Shown here: positions 45,181-53,788 of the stretch, in pieces
How positions within the stretch are numbered: the stretch's first letter is position 1
How the letters are laid out: each line of letters begins with the position of its first letter
NCBI GenBank assembly: GCA_028696185.1
Contig: JAQVHL010000006.1
Coordinates: forward strand, 1 to 64,000
Direction: 5' to 3'
DNA length: 64,000 nt
Source of the DNA: Halothiobacillaceae bacterium
Lineage (GTDB): Bacteria > Pseudomonadota > Gammaproteobacteria > Halothiobacillales > Halothiobacillaceae
Program-made: the position numbers and the translations under genes
The notes under the pieces: generated by a model
Seen by the model: the letters and a program-made list of their open reading frames with translations, nothing else
Database searches by the model: none
What the model was told of the DNA's origin: nothing

Positions 45181-46161
45181 ATGTTGACCCCGAATTATGT
45201 CAGCCTTATCGAACGCTACCATGAGCACCGCGACGCGATACGCGAGCTGCTTGAGTCCATCATCACCGGCATCGCCGAATCCCGTCTTCTCGCCGACCAG
45301 GAGGCGCAGCGCCAGGCCCTGCAGCGCCTTACCGGGATGTACCCCTTCGTCGATATGCTGTATGTGCTGGACGAGGAGGGTGTGCAGCGCAGCGAGTTCG
45401 CCGTCGATGAGCGGCGGCAGGTCAGTGGGGAGCACGACCGAGGATTGGGGCGAGACCGCAGCCAGCGGCCCTACTATGTGGCGGTGCGCGCGAAGAGCGC
45501 GCTGATTACCACGGAACCGTATCTTTCCTCCACCGACCGGGGCTTGTGTCTGTCCGCCGCCTTGCCCCTGCGTTCGGCCCAGACGCTGGGCTATCTTGTG
45601 ATCGATGTGGATCTGGAGCGGCTTATAGGCTTCATTCTGGGCGATACGGCGCGCAGGCGTTTCGAACCCTTCTTCAAGGGGGTCTACACCTTGATGGCCA
45701 TGGGGCTTCTGGCCGTGGCGGGCATCCTGTTCTTCAGTGCCGGTGCGGAGATTCTCGATACCTTGAGTCACCCGGCGGGCTCCAAGGAGCTGCGCATCAA
45801 GCCCTTCGAGATCATTATCGTGCTGACGCTGGCGCTGGCGATCTTCGATCTGGCCAAGACGGTTTTCGAGGAGGAGGTGTTGATGGAAAAGGACATCTTC
45901 CGTCACAGCTCTACCCGACGTACCATCACCCGTTTCGTGGCTGCCATCCTCATCGCCCTGTCCATCGAGGGCCTGTTGCTGATGTTCAAGGCGGCGATGG
46001 GTTATGGCGATCAGACCGGGCACGCCGCGCTGATCATTCTGGCTTCGGCGGGTTTGTTGACCGCGCTGGGGGTGTACGTCTACCTTGGCGCGCGGGCCGA
46101 GGCGATCCTGCTGGGTTTGCGCCGCGCGTCGCCGCCGGCGCCACCCCGCCGGGAGGGCTAG
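45181..46161 (+). CDS. Cache-type sensory domain fused to a four-helix membrane part
   Basis: A 326-residue protein. Residues about 10-160 resemble a PDC/Cache sensory domain (MYPFVDMLYVLDEEGVQRSEF, RPYYVAVRAKSALITTEPYLS, GYLVIDVDLERL). Then come about four membrane helices (near 168-190, 215-235, 255-277, 288-310) with a charged loop FEEEVLMEKDIFRHSS between. There is no kinase, cyclase or methyl-accepting domain. ATG 45181 follows GGAGAG; with this start no membrane helix precedes the Cache part, which normally lies outside the membrane. A TTG at 45061 in the same frame would add a hydrophobic segment, but it would be read through the terminator hairpin. The function is unknown. Confidence 0.75.
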   Translation: MLTPNYVSLIERYHEHRDAIRELLESIITGIAESRLLADQEAQRQALQRLTGMYPFVDMLYVLDEEGVQRSEFAVDERRQVSGEHDRGLGRDRSQRPYYVAVRAKSALITTEPYLSSTDRGLCLSAALPLRSAQTLGYLVIDVDLERLIGFILGDTARRRFEPFFKGVYTLMAMGLLAVAGILFFSAGAEILDTLSHPAGSKELRIKPFEIIIVLTLALAIFDLAKTVFEEEVLMEKDIFRHSSTRRTITRFVAAILIALSIEGLLLMFKAAMGYGDQTGHAALIILASAGLLTALGVYVYLGARAEAILLGLRRASPPAPPRREG

Positions 46162-46193
46162 CCGCTGACGGGACAAGGTGCGGCATGCATCGG

Positions 46194-46222
46194 GCGCCGG
46201 CATGTTCCGGCGCTTTTTTTTT
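46194..46222 (+). terminator. Intrinsic terminator after the Cache protein gene
   Basis: GCGCCGG/CCGGCGC with a 6-base loop CATGTT, followed by nine T residues, 32 bases after the stop and just before the nagZ start. Confidence 0.88.
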
Positions 46223-46244
46223 GTTTTTGAGTGGGAGGACGCGA

Positions 46245-47294
46245 ATGGGCTTGGGGCCGATCATGCTGGATCTCGCCGGAACGGCGCTGGCGGCGGAGGA
46301 CCGCCGCCGTCTGCTGCATCCGGCCACCGGCGGGGTGATTCTGTTCACGCGTAATTTCGAATCGCCCGCGCAGCTCAAGGCGCTGGTCGAGGAAATTCAT
46401 GCCTTGCGCCAGCCGCGCTTGCTGGTGGCTGTGGACCATGAAGGCGGGCGGGTGCAACGGTTTCGCGAAGGCTTTACACGCCTGCCCGCCGTGGCGCGTT
46501 TTGGCGAGGTGTATGCGCGGGATGCGAAACGTGCACTGGAGCTGGCACGCCTGGGCGGCTGGTTGATGGCGGCCGAACTGCGTGATGTAGGGATCGATCT
46601 GAGCTTTGCGCCCGTGCTCGATCTGCGACGCGGTATCAGCGGTGTCATCGGTGATCGTGCCTTTCACTCGGACCCGGAGGTCATCGTGCGTCTGGCCCAG
46701 GCTTATGCCGCCGGCATGCGTGAGGGGGGCTTGTGTGCGGTGGGCAAGCATTTTCCCGGTCACGGGTCCATCCGCGAGGATTCGCATGTCGCGCATCCGG
46801 TGGACACGCGCCGTTGGGCGGATATTGTGCAGGAGGATTTGCGCCCTTTCACCGGCATGATCGAACGGGGCATCGAGGCCTTGATGGCGGCGCATGTCGT
46901 CTATCCCGACATCGACGCGCGCCCGGCCGGGTTCTCCCGGCGCTGGATCAGCGGCATTCTGCGCGGCGAGCTGGGCTTCAAGGGGGCGGTGTTTACGGAC
47001 GACTTGTCCATGGCGGCGGCGGATGTGATGGGGGATTACCCGGCGCGCGCCCGGGCCGCGCTGGAGGCCGGTTGCGATATGGCGCTGGTGTGCAATCACC
47101 CTGAAGCGGCCGATGCCGTGCTCGATGCCATCGGTCCCTGGCGTGAACCGGCATCTCAGCTGCGCATAGCCCGCCTTCGTGCGCATGCGCCGGCAGACCC
47201 CACGCCCCTGCGTCAGACGTTACAATGGCGGCGCGCCGAGGCGGCGATGCGCGCCCTGGCCGATGGTCTCGACGAACCCGAACTTCAGGTATGA
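46245..47294 (+). CDS. nagZ: Beta-N-acetylhexosaminidase NagZ
   Basis: A GH3 cytoplasmic enzyme that removes GlcNAc from anhydro-muropeptides in peptidoglycan recycling. 349 residues with AVDHEGGRVQRF, the catalytic His loop KHFPGHGSIREDSH and the nucleophile Asp in VFTDDLSMAA. GGGAGGA precedes ATG 46245; the frame is open further upstream, but only as antisense-free coincidence across the previous gene. It overlaps hpt by four bases. Confidence 0.95.
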   Translation: MGLGPIMLDLAGTALAAEDRRRLLHPATGGVILFTRNFESPAQLKALVEEIHALRQPRLLVAVDHEGGRVQRFREGFTRLPAVARFGEVYARDAKRALELARLGGWLMAAELRDVGIDLSFAPVLDLRRGISGVIGDRAFHSDPEVIVRLAQAYAAGMREGGLCAVGKHFPGHGSIREDSHVAHPVDTRRWADIVQEDLRPFTGMIERGIEALMAAHVVYPDIDARPAGFSRRWISGILRGELGFKGAVFTDDLSMAAADVMGDYPARARAALEAGCDMALVCNHPEAADAVLDAIGPWREPASQLRIARLRAHAPADPTPLRQTLQWRRAEAAMRALADGLDEPELQV

Positions 47295-47857
47295 ATCCGA
47301 TGGATGTTCAACAGATAAAGGCGGTGCTGGCCGGTGCCGAGTGCCTGGTCACGCCGGATGCGATGGAGGCGGCCTACGCGAGGATGGCCGACGCGCTCAA
47401 TGCCCTGTACGCCGACACGTGTCCGCTTGTCTTGTGCGTGATGAACGGGGGCCTGATCCCCGCGGGCAAGCTGCTGCATCGGCTCGATTTTCCGCTGGAG
47501 CTCGATTACGTCCATGCCACGCGCTACGGCGCGCAGACCCAGGGTTCTCGCCTGAACTGGAAACGCTATCCCGACACGCCCCTTGCCGCACGGGATGTGC
47601 TGGTGATCGACGACATCCTCGACGAGGGCTACACCCTGCTGGCGATCCGAGAGTGGTGCCTCGCCAATGGGGCGTTCAGCGTGCGTATCGCGGTGCCGGT
47701 GGACAAGGTGCATGACCGACGCGCGCCGGGTATTCAGGCCGATGTGGTCGGATTGACCGTGCCGGATCGTTATATTTTTGGCGAGGGTATGGATTACAAG
47801 GGGTATTTCCGCAATCTGAACGGCATTTTCGCCCTGCGCGAATCGGCTGCAAGCTGA
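47291..47857 (+). CDS. hpt: Hypoxanthine-guanine phosphoribosyltransferase
   Basis: Purine salvage enzyme that adds phosphoribose to hypoxanthine or guanine. 188 residues with the PRPP loop VLVIDDILDEGYTL (about 103-116) and LVLCVMNGGLIPAGKLL. Translational coupling to nagZ (ATGA at 47291-47294); a second ATG at 47300 is also possible. It supplies the step after the next gene's product, hypoxanthine. Confidence 0.93.
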   Translation: MNPMDVQQIKAVLAGAECLVTPDAMEAAYARMADALNALYADTCPLVLCVMNGGLIPAGKLLHRLDFPLELDYVHATRYGAQTQGSRLNWKRYPDTPLAARDVLVIDDILDEGYTLLAIREWCLANGAFSVRIAVPVDKVHDRRAPGIQADVVGLTVPDRYIFGEGMDYKGYFRNLNGIFALRESAAS

Positions 47858-47868
47858 AGGAGCAACGC

Positions 47869-48636
47869 ATGTCACGTCTGGCTATCATCGGCGGCACGGG
47901 CCTGAGCAAGCTGAAAAATCTGGAGTTCCTGCGTCATCAGGTGGTCTCCACCCCCTACGGTGAGCCCTCCGGTCCGCTGTCCATTGGCCGTCTGGGCGGG
48001 TGTGAAGTGGTGTTCCTGCCGCGTCATGGTTACAACCACCGCATCCCGCCCCATCAGATCAACTACCGGGCCAATCTCTGGGCCTTGCGTGAGGTCGGCG
48101 TGCGTCATGTGCTGGCTGTGGCCGCCGTCGGCGGCATCACGCCGCGCATGTCGCCTGCAACCTTGGTGATTCCGGATCAGATCATCGATTACACCTACGG
48201 CCGTGCGCATACCTTCTTTGAAGGCGAACTGGACGAGGTGACGCATATTGACTTCACCTTTCCCTACGATGCCGATTTGCGTGAGCTGTTGCTCCGCTCG
48301 GCGAGGGCAGCAGAGGTGAGTGTGGTCGAAAGTGGGGTGTATGCCGCCACCCAGGGGCCGCGTCTGGAAACGGCAGCGGAGATCCGCCGCCTGGAAGGCG
48401 ATGGCTGCGATATCGTGGGGATGACCGGCATGCCGGAAGCCGCGCTGGCGCGCGAGTTGGGCTTGAAGTACGCCTGCTGTGCCGTGGTTGCCAACTGGGC
48501 GGCGGGCAAGGACGGCGGGACGCTCATCACAATGGAAGAAATCGATGCCACGCTCAAGACGGGTATGGGGCAGGTTCGCGCCGTACTGGAGCAATTTCTG
48601 TCGCGCCCGGATAATCCCGCTTGCTTTGCCGGGTGA
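47869..48636 (+). CDS. mtnP: S-methyl-5'-thioinosine phosphorylase
   Basis: A purine nucleoside phosphorylase of the MTAP/MTIP family: GGTGLSKL at the N-terminus, the phosphate-binding FLPRHGYNHRIPPHQINYR, the loop TQGPRLETAAEI and GMTGMPEAALARE. In Pseudomonas the equivalent gene next to nagZ acts on methylthioinosine, giving hypoxanthine, which the neighbouring hpt can salvage. MTIP rather than MTAP specificity is inferred from this context. 255 residues. Confidence 0.88.
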   Translation: MSRLAIIGGTGLSKLKNLEFLRHQVVSTPYGEPSGPLSIGRLGGCEVVFLPRHGYNHRIPPHQINYRANLWALREVGVRHVLAVAAVGGITPRMSPATLVIPDQIIDYTYGRAHTFFEGELDEVTHIDFTFPYDADLRELLLRSARAAEVSVVESGVYAATQGPRLETAAEIRRLEGDGCDIVGMTGMPEAALARELGLKYACCAVVANWAAGKDGGTLITMEEIDATLKTGMGQVRAVLEQFLSRPDNPACFAG

Positions 48637-48891
48637 TGCTGTGGCGGCCTCCCATTTTTAGCTGTCTGCTATAAAGCGGGTGTTTAAAAAAAAGTGTTGC
48701 GAACAATCCAGCGCCGGACGAAGGATTCCCAGTCATGGCTCGCCCGCATGCACTGGTGCATGTTCGAAGAGGTAGAAGCCTCAAAGCGGGCGAAAAACCA
48801 CTTCAATGGTTCCTGAAAGCCGCTTTGAGGGAGGCATGCTCAGTGACTTCCCGCCCTTGAGTCCCTTGACCGAGACCCTCGCCTCAGCGGC
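48637..48891. other. Intergenic region with nested hairpins
   Basis: No gene is certain here. A short frame of 41 codons (48735-48860, plus strand) exists, but I cannot support it. Structure is evident: CATGCAC/GTGCATG with a two-base gap (48747-48762); an 11-bp inverted repeat CCTCAAAGCGG/CCGCTTTGAGG (48779-48789 and 48820-48830) enclosing AACCA/TGGTT (48796-48811). On the minus strand the inner stem is followed by TTT, so part may terminate grxD. Confidence 0.45.
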
Positions 48892-49224
48892 TTACTCGCC
48901 CTGCGGAGCTTGAGCGGTCGCCGCCTCAACCAGGGGCTTGAGCTCGCCGCGCTGAAACATCTCCACCGTGATGTCGCAACCGCCGATCAGCTCGCCATTG
49001 ACGTAGATCTGAGGGAAGGTCGGCCAGTCGGCATAGCGGGGCAGGTTCTCGAAAATCTCCGGATCGGCAAGTACGTTGACGTAGCCAAAAGGGACTCCGC
49101 AGCTCTTGAGCGCTTCCGCCGCTCGGCTGGAGTAACCGCACATGGGAAATTGCGGGGTACCCTTCATGAAGATGATGACCGGGTTCTGGGTGACCTGCTG
49201 GTGGATGCGCTCAAGTACGTCCAT
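48892..49224 (-). CDS. grxD: Monothiol glutaredoxin, Grx4 type, with CGYS in place of CGFS
   Basis: A 110-residue monothiol glutaredoxin involved in iron-sulfur cluster delivery. It has FMKGTPQFPMCGYSSRAAE (active Cys about residue 30), the glutathione-binding WPTFPQIYVNGELIGGCDI segment. The family signature is CGFS; here the third position is Tyr (codon TAC). AGGA lies seven bases before ATG 49224; a longer in-frame start adds residues not seen in the family. Confidence 0.92.
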   Translation of the reverse strand: MDVLERIHQQVTQNPVIIFMKGTPQFPMCGYSSRAAEALKSCGVPFGYVNVLADPEIFENLPRYADWPTFPQIYVNGELIGGCDITVEMFQRGELKPLVEAATAQAPQGE

Positions 49225-49405
49225 CGGTATTCCTGGGTAAGTGGGGGGCACGGCGTGGCCGCTTAAGCGCAAAAGCATAGGCTTTCCCGCCTGCCTTTGT
49301 CACCGTGCGATTACTGGGGATTCCCCGAGGCTTTCACCGGCCCGAGATGTCCTTGATTCCATGCTGTTGGCGCACGCATTACGTGTGCGGCGGTCGCTTT
49401 ATGCA

Positions 49406-51058
49406 TCAGGCGATACTGGGCGGCGCGCTCCGGGAGGGCTGAAGTTTTTCCACGCGGTTGCGTCCGTGCGTTTTGGCTTGATACAGCGCATCGTCGGCCG
49501 CCGACAGGAGCTCATCCTTGTCGTCATAGTCGGGGTGGCAGGCGATGCCGGCGCTGAAGGTGGCGTGGAAGGTCTGTCCTGGAATGCCCTGGGTCAGGCC
49601 CGCAAAACGTACGCGCAGACGGTCGAGCAGCGAGCTGGCCACGTCGATGGGTGTGTTGGGCAGGATGATGATGAATTCCTCGCCACCGTAGCGGCCAATG
49701 CCGTCGTAGCCGCGCAAACCGCTGCGCAGCAGGCGCGAAAGGCTGCGGATGACGCCGTCGCCCACGGGGTGCCCGTGACGGTCGTTGATCTGCTTGAAAT
49801 GATCCAGATCGAGCATCACCACGGACAGGGGCTGGTTCTCGCGTCGGGCGCGGCCGACTTCCTGCTCCAGTCTTTCCTTTATGTGGCTGTGGTTGAGCAA
49901 CCCGGTCAGGCCATCGTGTGCTACCTGGTGACGAAGGCGGCGGTAGCGGCGGGCCCGGTAGCGCACCATGCGGATCAGATCGTCCTCTCCCACCGGTTTG
50001 GTGAGGAAGTCGTCGCCGCCTTGCAGGATGGCCTCGAACTGGTTGCGGAAGGTGTTTTCCACCGACATGAACACGATGGGGACATTGGAGAGTCCCTCGA
50101 CCTGACGGAAGATACGCGCCAGTTCGGTGCCGGTGGCGGTAGGCATGTACAGGTCCATCAGAATCACGTCCGGAGCGAACTCCAGGGCCTGTTCCAGGGC
50201 GGCCATGGCATCGCTCACATGCAGGCAACTCATGCCATTGCGGGTGAGATGGTGGTGCCAGAACGTGCCGACGGTATGCATGTCGTCGATGAGCAAAACG
50301 CGATAGGGGACAACGTCATGGCGCTGGGCGAGCAGTTCGTCGATGACTTCCACAACCTCGTTGCCATCGACAGGCGCGGCGAAGTAGCTCTCGATGCCGG
50401 CGCGCAGTACAGACAGACGCGCTGGCAGGTCCGGATCGATGCCCACCATGCACACCGGCAGGTCGTTCAGGGTGGCGCGCAGACGGGCAATGGTGTCAAT
50501 GCCTTCCTGCAGGGGTTCGTCGCGGCTTGCGAGGTAAACCAGGGCATCGGGGCGCAGTGCGGCCGCTTCACGAGCCGCGTCCTCGTCAGCCATGAGCAGG
50601 CCGACCCGATAACCAGCAAGCGCCAGGGCATCGGAGAGGGGTTCGGTTTCGCTCTCGTCGCGCGTGACGATGAGTACACGGCGATGTTCGGCGTTGGATT
50701 CATCCAGCGACTGTACCAGCGGTGTCAGGCGCGGTTCGCTATGATCGATACGCGCCCAGAGTACGGCCAGTGGCAGGCGGCGCGCCTTGGGGTTGCGCAG
50801 ATGTTCCAGGGCGATCTGACGCAGCTGATTGGTCATTGCCGCGATGTCGGTCTGCTCGGCGGTTTCAGCGAGTGTGGTGATGTGGCGCGTGCTGCGCACC
50901 AGTTCACGCAAGGCTTCGGCATCGCCCCGATCGAGAATATTGCGCACGTCTTCAGCGGTGCGCTCCTTCCAGCGCGGCCACTCGTGAAGGAAAGCGTCGG
51001 TCTTGTTTTCAATGACCGGGGCGCCTGAGGGGAGCTGGAGGTGCTGTTGGGAGCTCAT
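49406..51058 (-). CDS. Response regulator with two receiver domains and GGDEF
   Basis: A 550-residue soluble protein. The N-terminal 120 residues are helical and may be a decayed HPt-like domain. A first receiver (about 128-250) has lost its acidic pocket (LIVTRDESE; ALVYLASRDE) and is probably structural. The second (about 258-375) is intact: LLIDDMHTVG, phospho-Asp in VILMDLYMP, KPVGEDD. The GGDEF domain has LDLDHFKQINDRHGHPVGD, GRYGGEEF and an I-site RGYD, so it should be active and feedback-inhibited. Four bases of overlap with the amidotransferase gene upstream imply co-expression with it. Confidence 0.92.
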   Translation of the reverse strand: MSSQQHLQLPSGAPVIENKTDAFLHEWPRWKERTAEDVRNILDRGDAEALRELVRSTRHITTLAETAEQTDIAAMTNQLRQIALEHLRNPKARRLPLAVLWARIDHSEPRLTPLVQSLDESNAEHRRVLIVTRDESETEPLSDALALAGYRVGLLMADEDAAREAAALRPDALVYLASRDEPLQEGIDTIARLRATLNDLPVCMVGIDPDLPARLSVLRAGIESYFAAPVDGNEVVEVIDELLAQRHDVVPYRVLLIDDMHTVGTFWHHHLTRNGMSCLHVSDAMAALEQALEFAPDVILMDLYMPTATGTELARIFRQVEGLSNVPIVFMSVENTFRNQFEAILQGGDDFLTKPVGEDDLIRMVRYRARRYRRLRHQVAHDGLTGLLNHSHIKERLEQEVGRARRENQPLSVVMLDLDHFKQINDRHGHPVGDGVIRSLSRLLRSGLRGYDGIGRYGGEEFIIILPNTPIDVASSLLDRLRVRFAGLTQGIPGQTFHATFSAGIACHPDYDDKDELLSAADDALYQAKTHGRNRVEKLQPSRSAPPSIA

Positions 51059-52836
51059 GATCGATCCACATTCCTTTGTAGCCAGAATTCAAAAAGGGCC
51101 ATATGCCAGAGTTTGCTGCCCAGCAGGCGCGTGAAGTGCCGGTCAGGTTCGGTGAGCAGCTTCTCCAGGTACGCAGGTGCGTAGATACCCCGCTCGCGGC
51201 AGGCGCGCGAACCCAGTATATCGCGCATGAAATCCAGAAACTCCCCGCGCACGAATTTCAGTGCCGGAACCGGGAAGTAGCCCTTGGGTCGGTCGATTAC
51301 CGCGTCAGGCAGAAGACCGCGCGCGATGCGCTTGAGGACGTATTTGCCGCCGTCGCGCAGTTTCATCTCCGGCGGCAGGCGCATCGCCAGTTCCACGAGT
51401 TCATGATCGAGGAAGGGGACGCGGGCTTCCAGGCCCCAGGCCATGGTCATGTTATCCACCCGTTTGACTGGGTCATCGACAATCAGCGTGGTCACATCGA
51501 AGGACAACACGCGGTCGATATAGGTGTCGGCACGGCGCGCGGCCAGTTCGCGTTCGACGAGCAGGCCGGTATGATCCGGACCGCGCCAGGGCGCCTGAAC
51601 CATCGTGAGGAATTCCTCATGATCGCGGTCGAAGTAGTGTGGGGCAAAGCGTTCCAGCAGGCTGCCCTGCGCCTGAGCCATCTGTGGGTACCAGAAATAA
51701 CCACCGAACACTTCGTCGGCGCCCTGTCCGCTTTGCACGACCTTGACGTGGCGGGCGACCTGCTCGGAAAGCAGATAAAAGGCCACGGCGTCCTGTCCGA
51801 CCATGGGTTCGCTCATGGCGCGAACGGCTTCGGGCAGACGTTCGAGCACCTGACTGTTGGGGATGTGAAATTTGTGATGGTCGGTGGCAAAGCGTTCGGC
51901 AACCGGGTCGGAAAACTCGAACTCACTGCCCTTTTCTTCCGGCTGATCCTCAAAGCCGATGGTGAAGGTCAGCGGGCGCCGTCCGAGTTCGGACAGCAGG
52001 CCAACGATGAGACTGCTGTCCAGGCCGCCGGAGAGAAGTACACCTACCGGCACATCGGAAATATCCGCGCGGCGGCGGATTGCGCGCATCAAGGCTTCGC
52101 GGATGAGGGCAGTCCACTCCACCTCATCCAGCGTTTCGTCGGGGCGTTGGGCAGAAAGCTCCCAGTAGCGCGCGATACGCGGCTCACGGTCGCCATCCAG
52201 CGTCAGGCTCATCGTATGCGCAGGTGGCAGCTTGCGTATGCCGTTCAAGACGGTGCGCGGTGCCGGTACCACAGCGTGCAGTGTGAATTGATGATGCAGG
52301 GCAAGGGGGTCGATGGAGGTATCCACATCGCCTGCGGCCAGCAGGGCCTGGGTGGTGGAGGCAAAACGCAGTCGCCGGGCGTCCAGGCTGTAATACAAGG
52401 GCTTGATGCCCAGGCGGTCCCGCGCCAGGAACAGGCGGCGTTCCGGCATATCCCACACGGCGAAGGCGAACATGCCGGTCAGACGCGACACGCAGTCCTC
52501 GCCCCATTCGGCATAGGCGCGCAGGATCACCTCGGTATCGCCGCTGGAGACAAAGCGGTGCCCGCGCTCGATCAATTGCGCGCGCAACTCGGGATGGTTG
52601 TAGATGGTGCCGTTGAAGACCAGTGCCAGGCCGCGATCCGGGTCGATCATCGGCTGGTGGCCATGATGGCTCAGGTCGAGAATGGACAGGCGCCGATGAC
52701 CGAAGGCCAGCGGACCATCACTGAAGCTGCCCTCGTGATCCGGCCCACGTCGCGCGAGGCAGTCCAGCATGCCGCGCAGGGCCGCAAGATCCGGCTGGCC
52801 ACCATCCAGGCGAAGTTCTCCGCTGATTCCGCACAT
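51055..52836 (-). CDS. Asparagine-synthase-family glutamine amidotransferase, NAGGN-type likely
   Basis: A 593-residue protein with a class II amidotransferase domain (catalytic Cys 2 in MCGISGE; GHRRLSILDLS; GDTEVILRAY) and an asparagine synthase domain with the ATP loop LLSGGLDSSLI. The wording GELRLDGGQPDL, SGDTEVILRAYAEWG and EEKGSEFEFSDPVAERF resembles the enzyme that amidates N-acetylglutaminylglutamine, an osmoprotectant, more than classic AsnB. Its usual partner (an ATP-grasp/acetyltransferase fusion) is not adjacent, so ordinary asparagine synthase stays possible. Divergent from the superoxide dismutase gene. Confidence 0.8.
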   Translation of the reverse strand: MCGISGELRLDGGQPDLAALRGMLDCLARRGPDHEGSFSDGPLAFGHRRLSILDLSHHGHQPMIDPDRGLALVFNGTIYNHPELRAQLIERGHRFVSSGDTEVILRAYAEWGEDCVSRLTGMFAFAVWDMPERRLFLARDRLGIKPLYYSLDARRLRFASTTQALLAAGDVDTSIDPLALHHQFTLHAVVPAPRTVLNGIRKLPPAHTMSLTLDGDREPRIARYWELSAQRPDETLDEVEWTALIREALMRAIRRRADISDVPVGVLLSGGLDSSLIVGLLSELGRRPLTFTIGFEDQPEEKGSEFEFSDPVAERFATDHHKFHIPNSQVLERLPEAVRAMSEPMVGQDAVAFYLLSEQVARHVKVVQSGQGADEVFGGYFWYPQMAQAQGSLLERFAPHYFDRDHEEFLTMVQAPWRGPDHTGLLVERELAARRADTYIDRVLSFDVTTLIVDDPVKRVDNMTMAWGLEARVPFLDHELVELAMRLPPEMKLRDGGKYVLKRIARGLLPDAVIDRPKGYFPVPALKFVRGEFLDFMRDILGSRACRERGIYAPAYLEKLLTEPDRHFTRLLGSKLWHMALFEFWLQRNVDRS

Positions 52837-52990
52837 GCACGCACCGTCCAGGTGAATGAAATCAATTTTCGCATTTTATCCCAAGCGCGGGGGAAATGTA
52901 TTCCACGGTAACTCACTCGGGTTTTTCGTGCGTGTGCGCTGTGCTATAACACACAAGTTTGTTACACCCGCTTGCCTTCGAGGACTGGAC

Positions 52991-53599
52991 ATGGCTTTCA
53001 CGCTGCCCGAACTGACCTACGCCTACGACGCCCTGGAAAAATCCATCGATGCGCGCACGATGGAAATCCATCACACCAAGCATCACGGCGCCTACGTCAA
53101 CAACTGCAACAATGCCATCGCCGGCACCGAGTGGGACGAAAAAAGCATCGAGGAGATTCTGGCCCATATCTCCAAGCTGCCGGCTGCCGTGCGCAACAAT
53201 GGCGGCGGTCATTACAACCACAGCCTGTTCTGGCAGCTGCTTTCGCCCAATGGTGGTGGCCGCCCGTCCGGAGTCCTGGGCAGCGACATCGAGAGCACCT
53301 TCGGTTCTTTTGATACTTTCCGCGAGCAGTTTTCCAACGCCGCCGCCACCCGCTTCGGCTCGGGCTGGGCCTGGCTCGTCGCCGATGCTTCCGGGGCGCT
53401 GAAGATCTGCTCCACCCCGAACCAGGACAACCCGCTGATGGACATCGCCGAGGTCAAGGGTACCCCCCTCCTGGGGCTGGATGTGTGGGAGCATGCCTAC
53501 TATCTGCGTTATCAGAACCGTCGCCCGGATTACATCAATGCGTTCTGGGACGTGATCGACTGGGACGAAGTCGCGCGCCGCTACGCCGCTACTCGCTGA
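52991..53599 (+). CDS. sodA: Superoxide dismutase, Mn-type signature
   Basis: A 202-residue SOD of the Fe/Mn family. Metal ligands are in [22 protein letters not shown] and [13 protein letters not shown]. The pair Gly in GGGHYNH and Gln in STPNQDNPL matches Mn enzymes; Fe enzymes have Ala and Gln at different positions. ATG 52991 follows GAGGA. TATAAC at 52945-52950 is a possible -10 box. Confidence 0.92.
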   Translation: MAFTLPELTYAYDALEKSIDARTMEIHHTKHHGAYVNNCNNAIAGTEWDEKSIEEILAHISKLPAAVRNNGGGHYNHSLFWQLLSPNGGGRPSGVLGSDIESTFGSFDTFREQFSNAAATRFGSGWAWLVADASGALKICSTPNQDNPLMDIAEVKGTPLLGLDVWEHAYYLRYQNRRPDYINAFWDVIDWDEVARRYAATR

Positions 53600-53621
53600 T
53601 CGCCCGCCGATCCGCTTCCTG

Positions 53622-53673
53622 CGCCCCGCGCCCTGACCGGATTGCCCCGATCCGTCAGGGCGTGGGGCGTTTT
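53622..53673 (+). terminator. Long-stem terminator after sodA
   Basis: Arms 53622-53642 and 53650-53669 pair over about 20 positions with one bulged C and one G-U, loop of seven bases, then TTTT. It lies 22 bases after the sodA stop and before the rpsF promoter. Confidence 0.88.
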
Positions 53674-53688
53674 CGTTGTGCAGTGCTG

Positions 53689-53717
53689 TTTCCATGGCGG
53701 GGCATTTGCGCTAGAAT
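53689..53717 (+). promoter_or_regulatory. Promoter of the rpsF operon
   Basis: TTTCCA (53689-53694) and TAGAAT (53712-53717) are 17 bases apart, followed by a GC-rich discriminator, about 70 bases before rpsF and directly after the sodA terminator. Confidence 0.6.
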
Positions 53718-53788
53718 GCCGCGCTTTCGTTTTATCCACCCTGCCTTACCGAAGCATGTCGGAAGGCTGCAAGCCACAGGGAGACAAC

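Noticed and set aside
48735-48860. A 41-codon open frame in the intergenic hairpin region
   Set aside because: No clear ribosome site, and the codons run across the inverted repeats; I prefer a structural explanation.
49241-51028. A 595-codon plus-strand frame opposite the REC-GGDEF regulator
   Set aside because: Antisense shadow; the regulator has intact domain motifs.
51103-52911. A 602-codon plus-strand frame opposite the amidotransferase gene
   Set aside because: Antisense shadow without motifs; the amidotransferase on the minus strand is clear.
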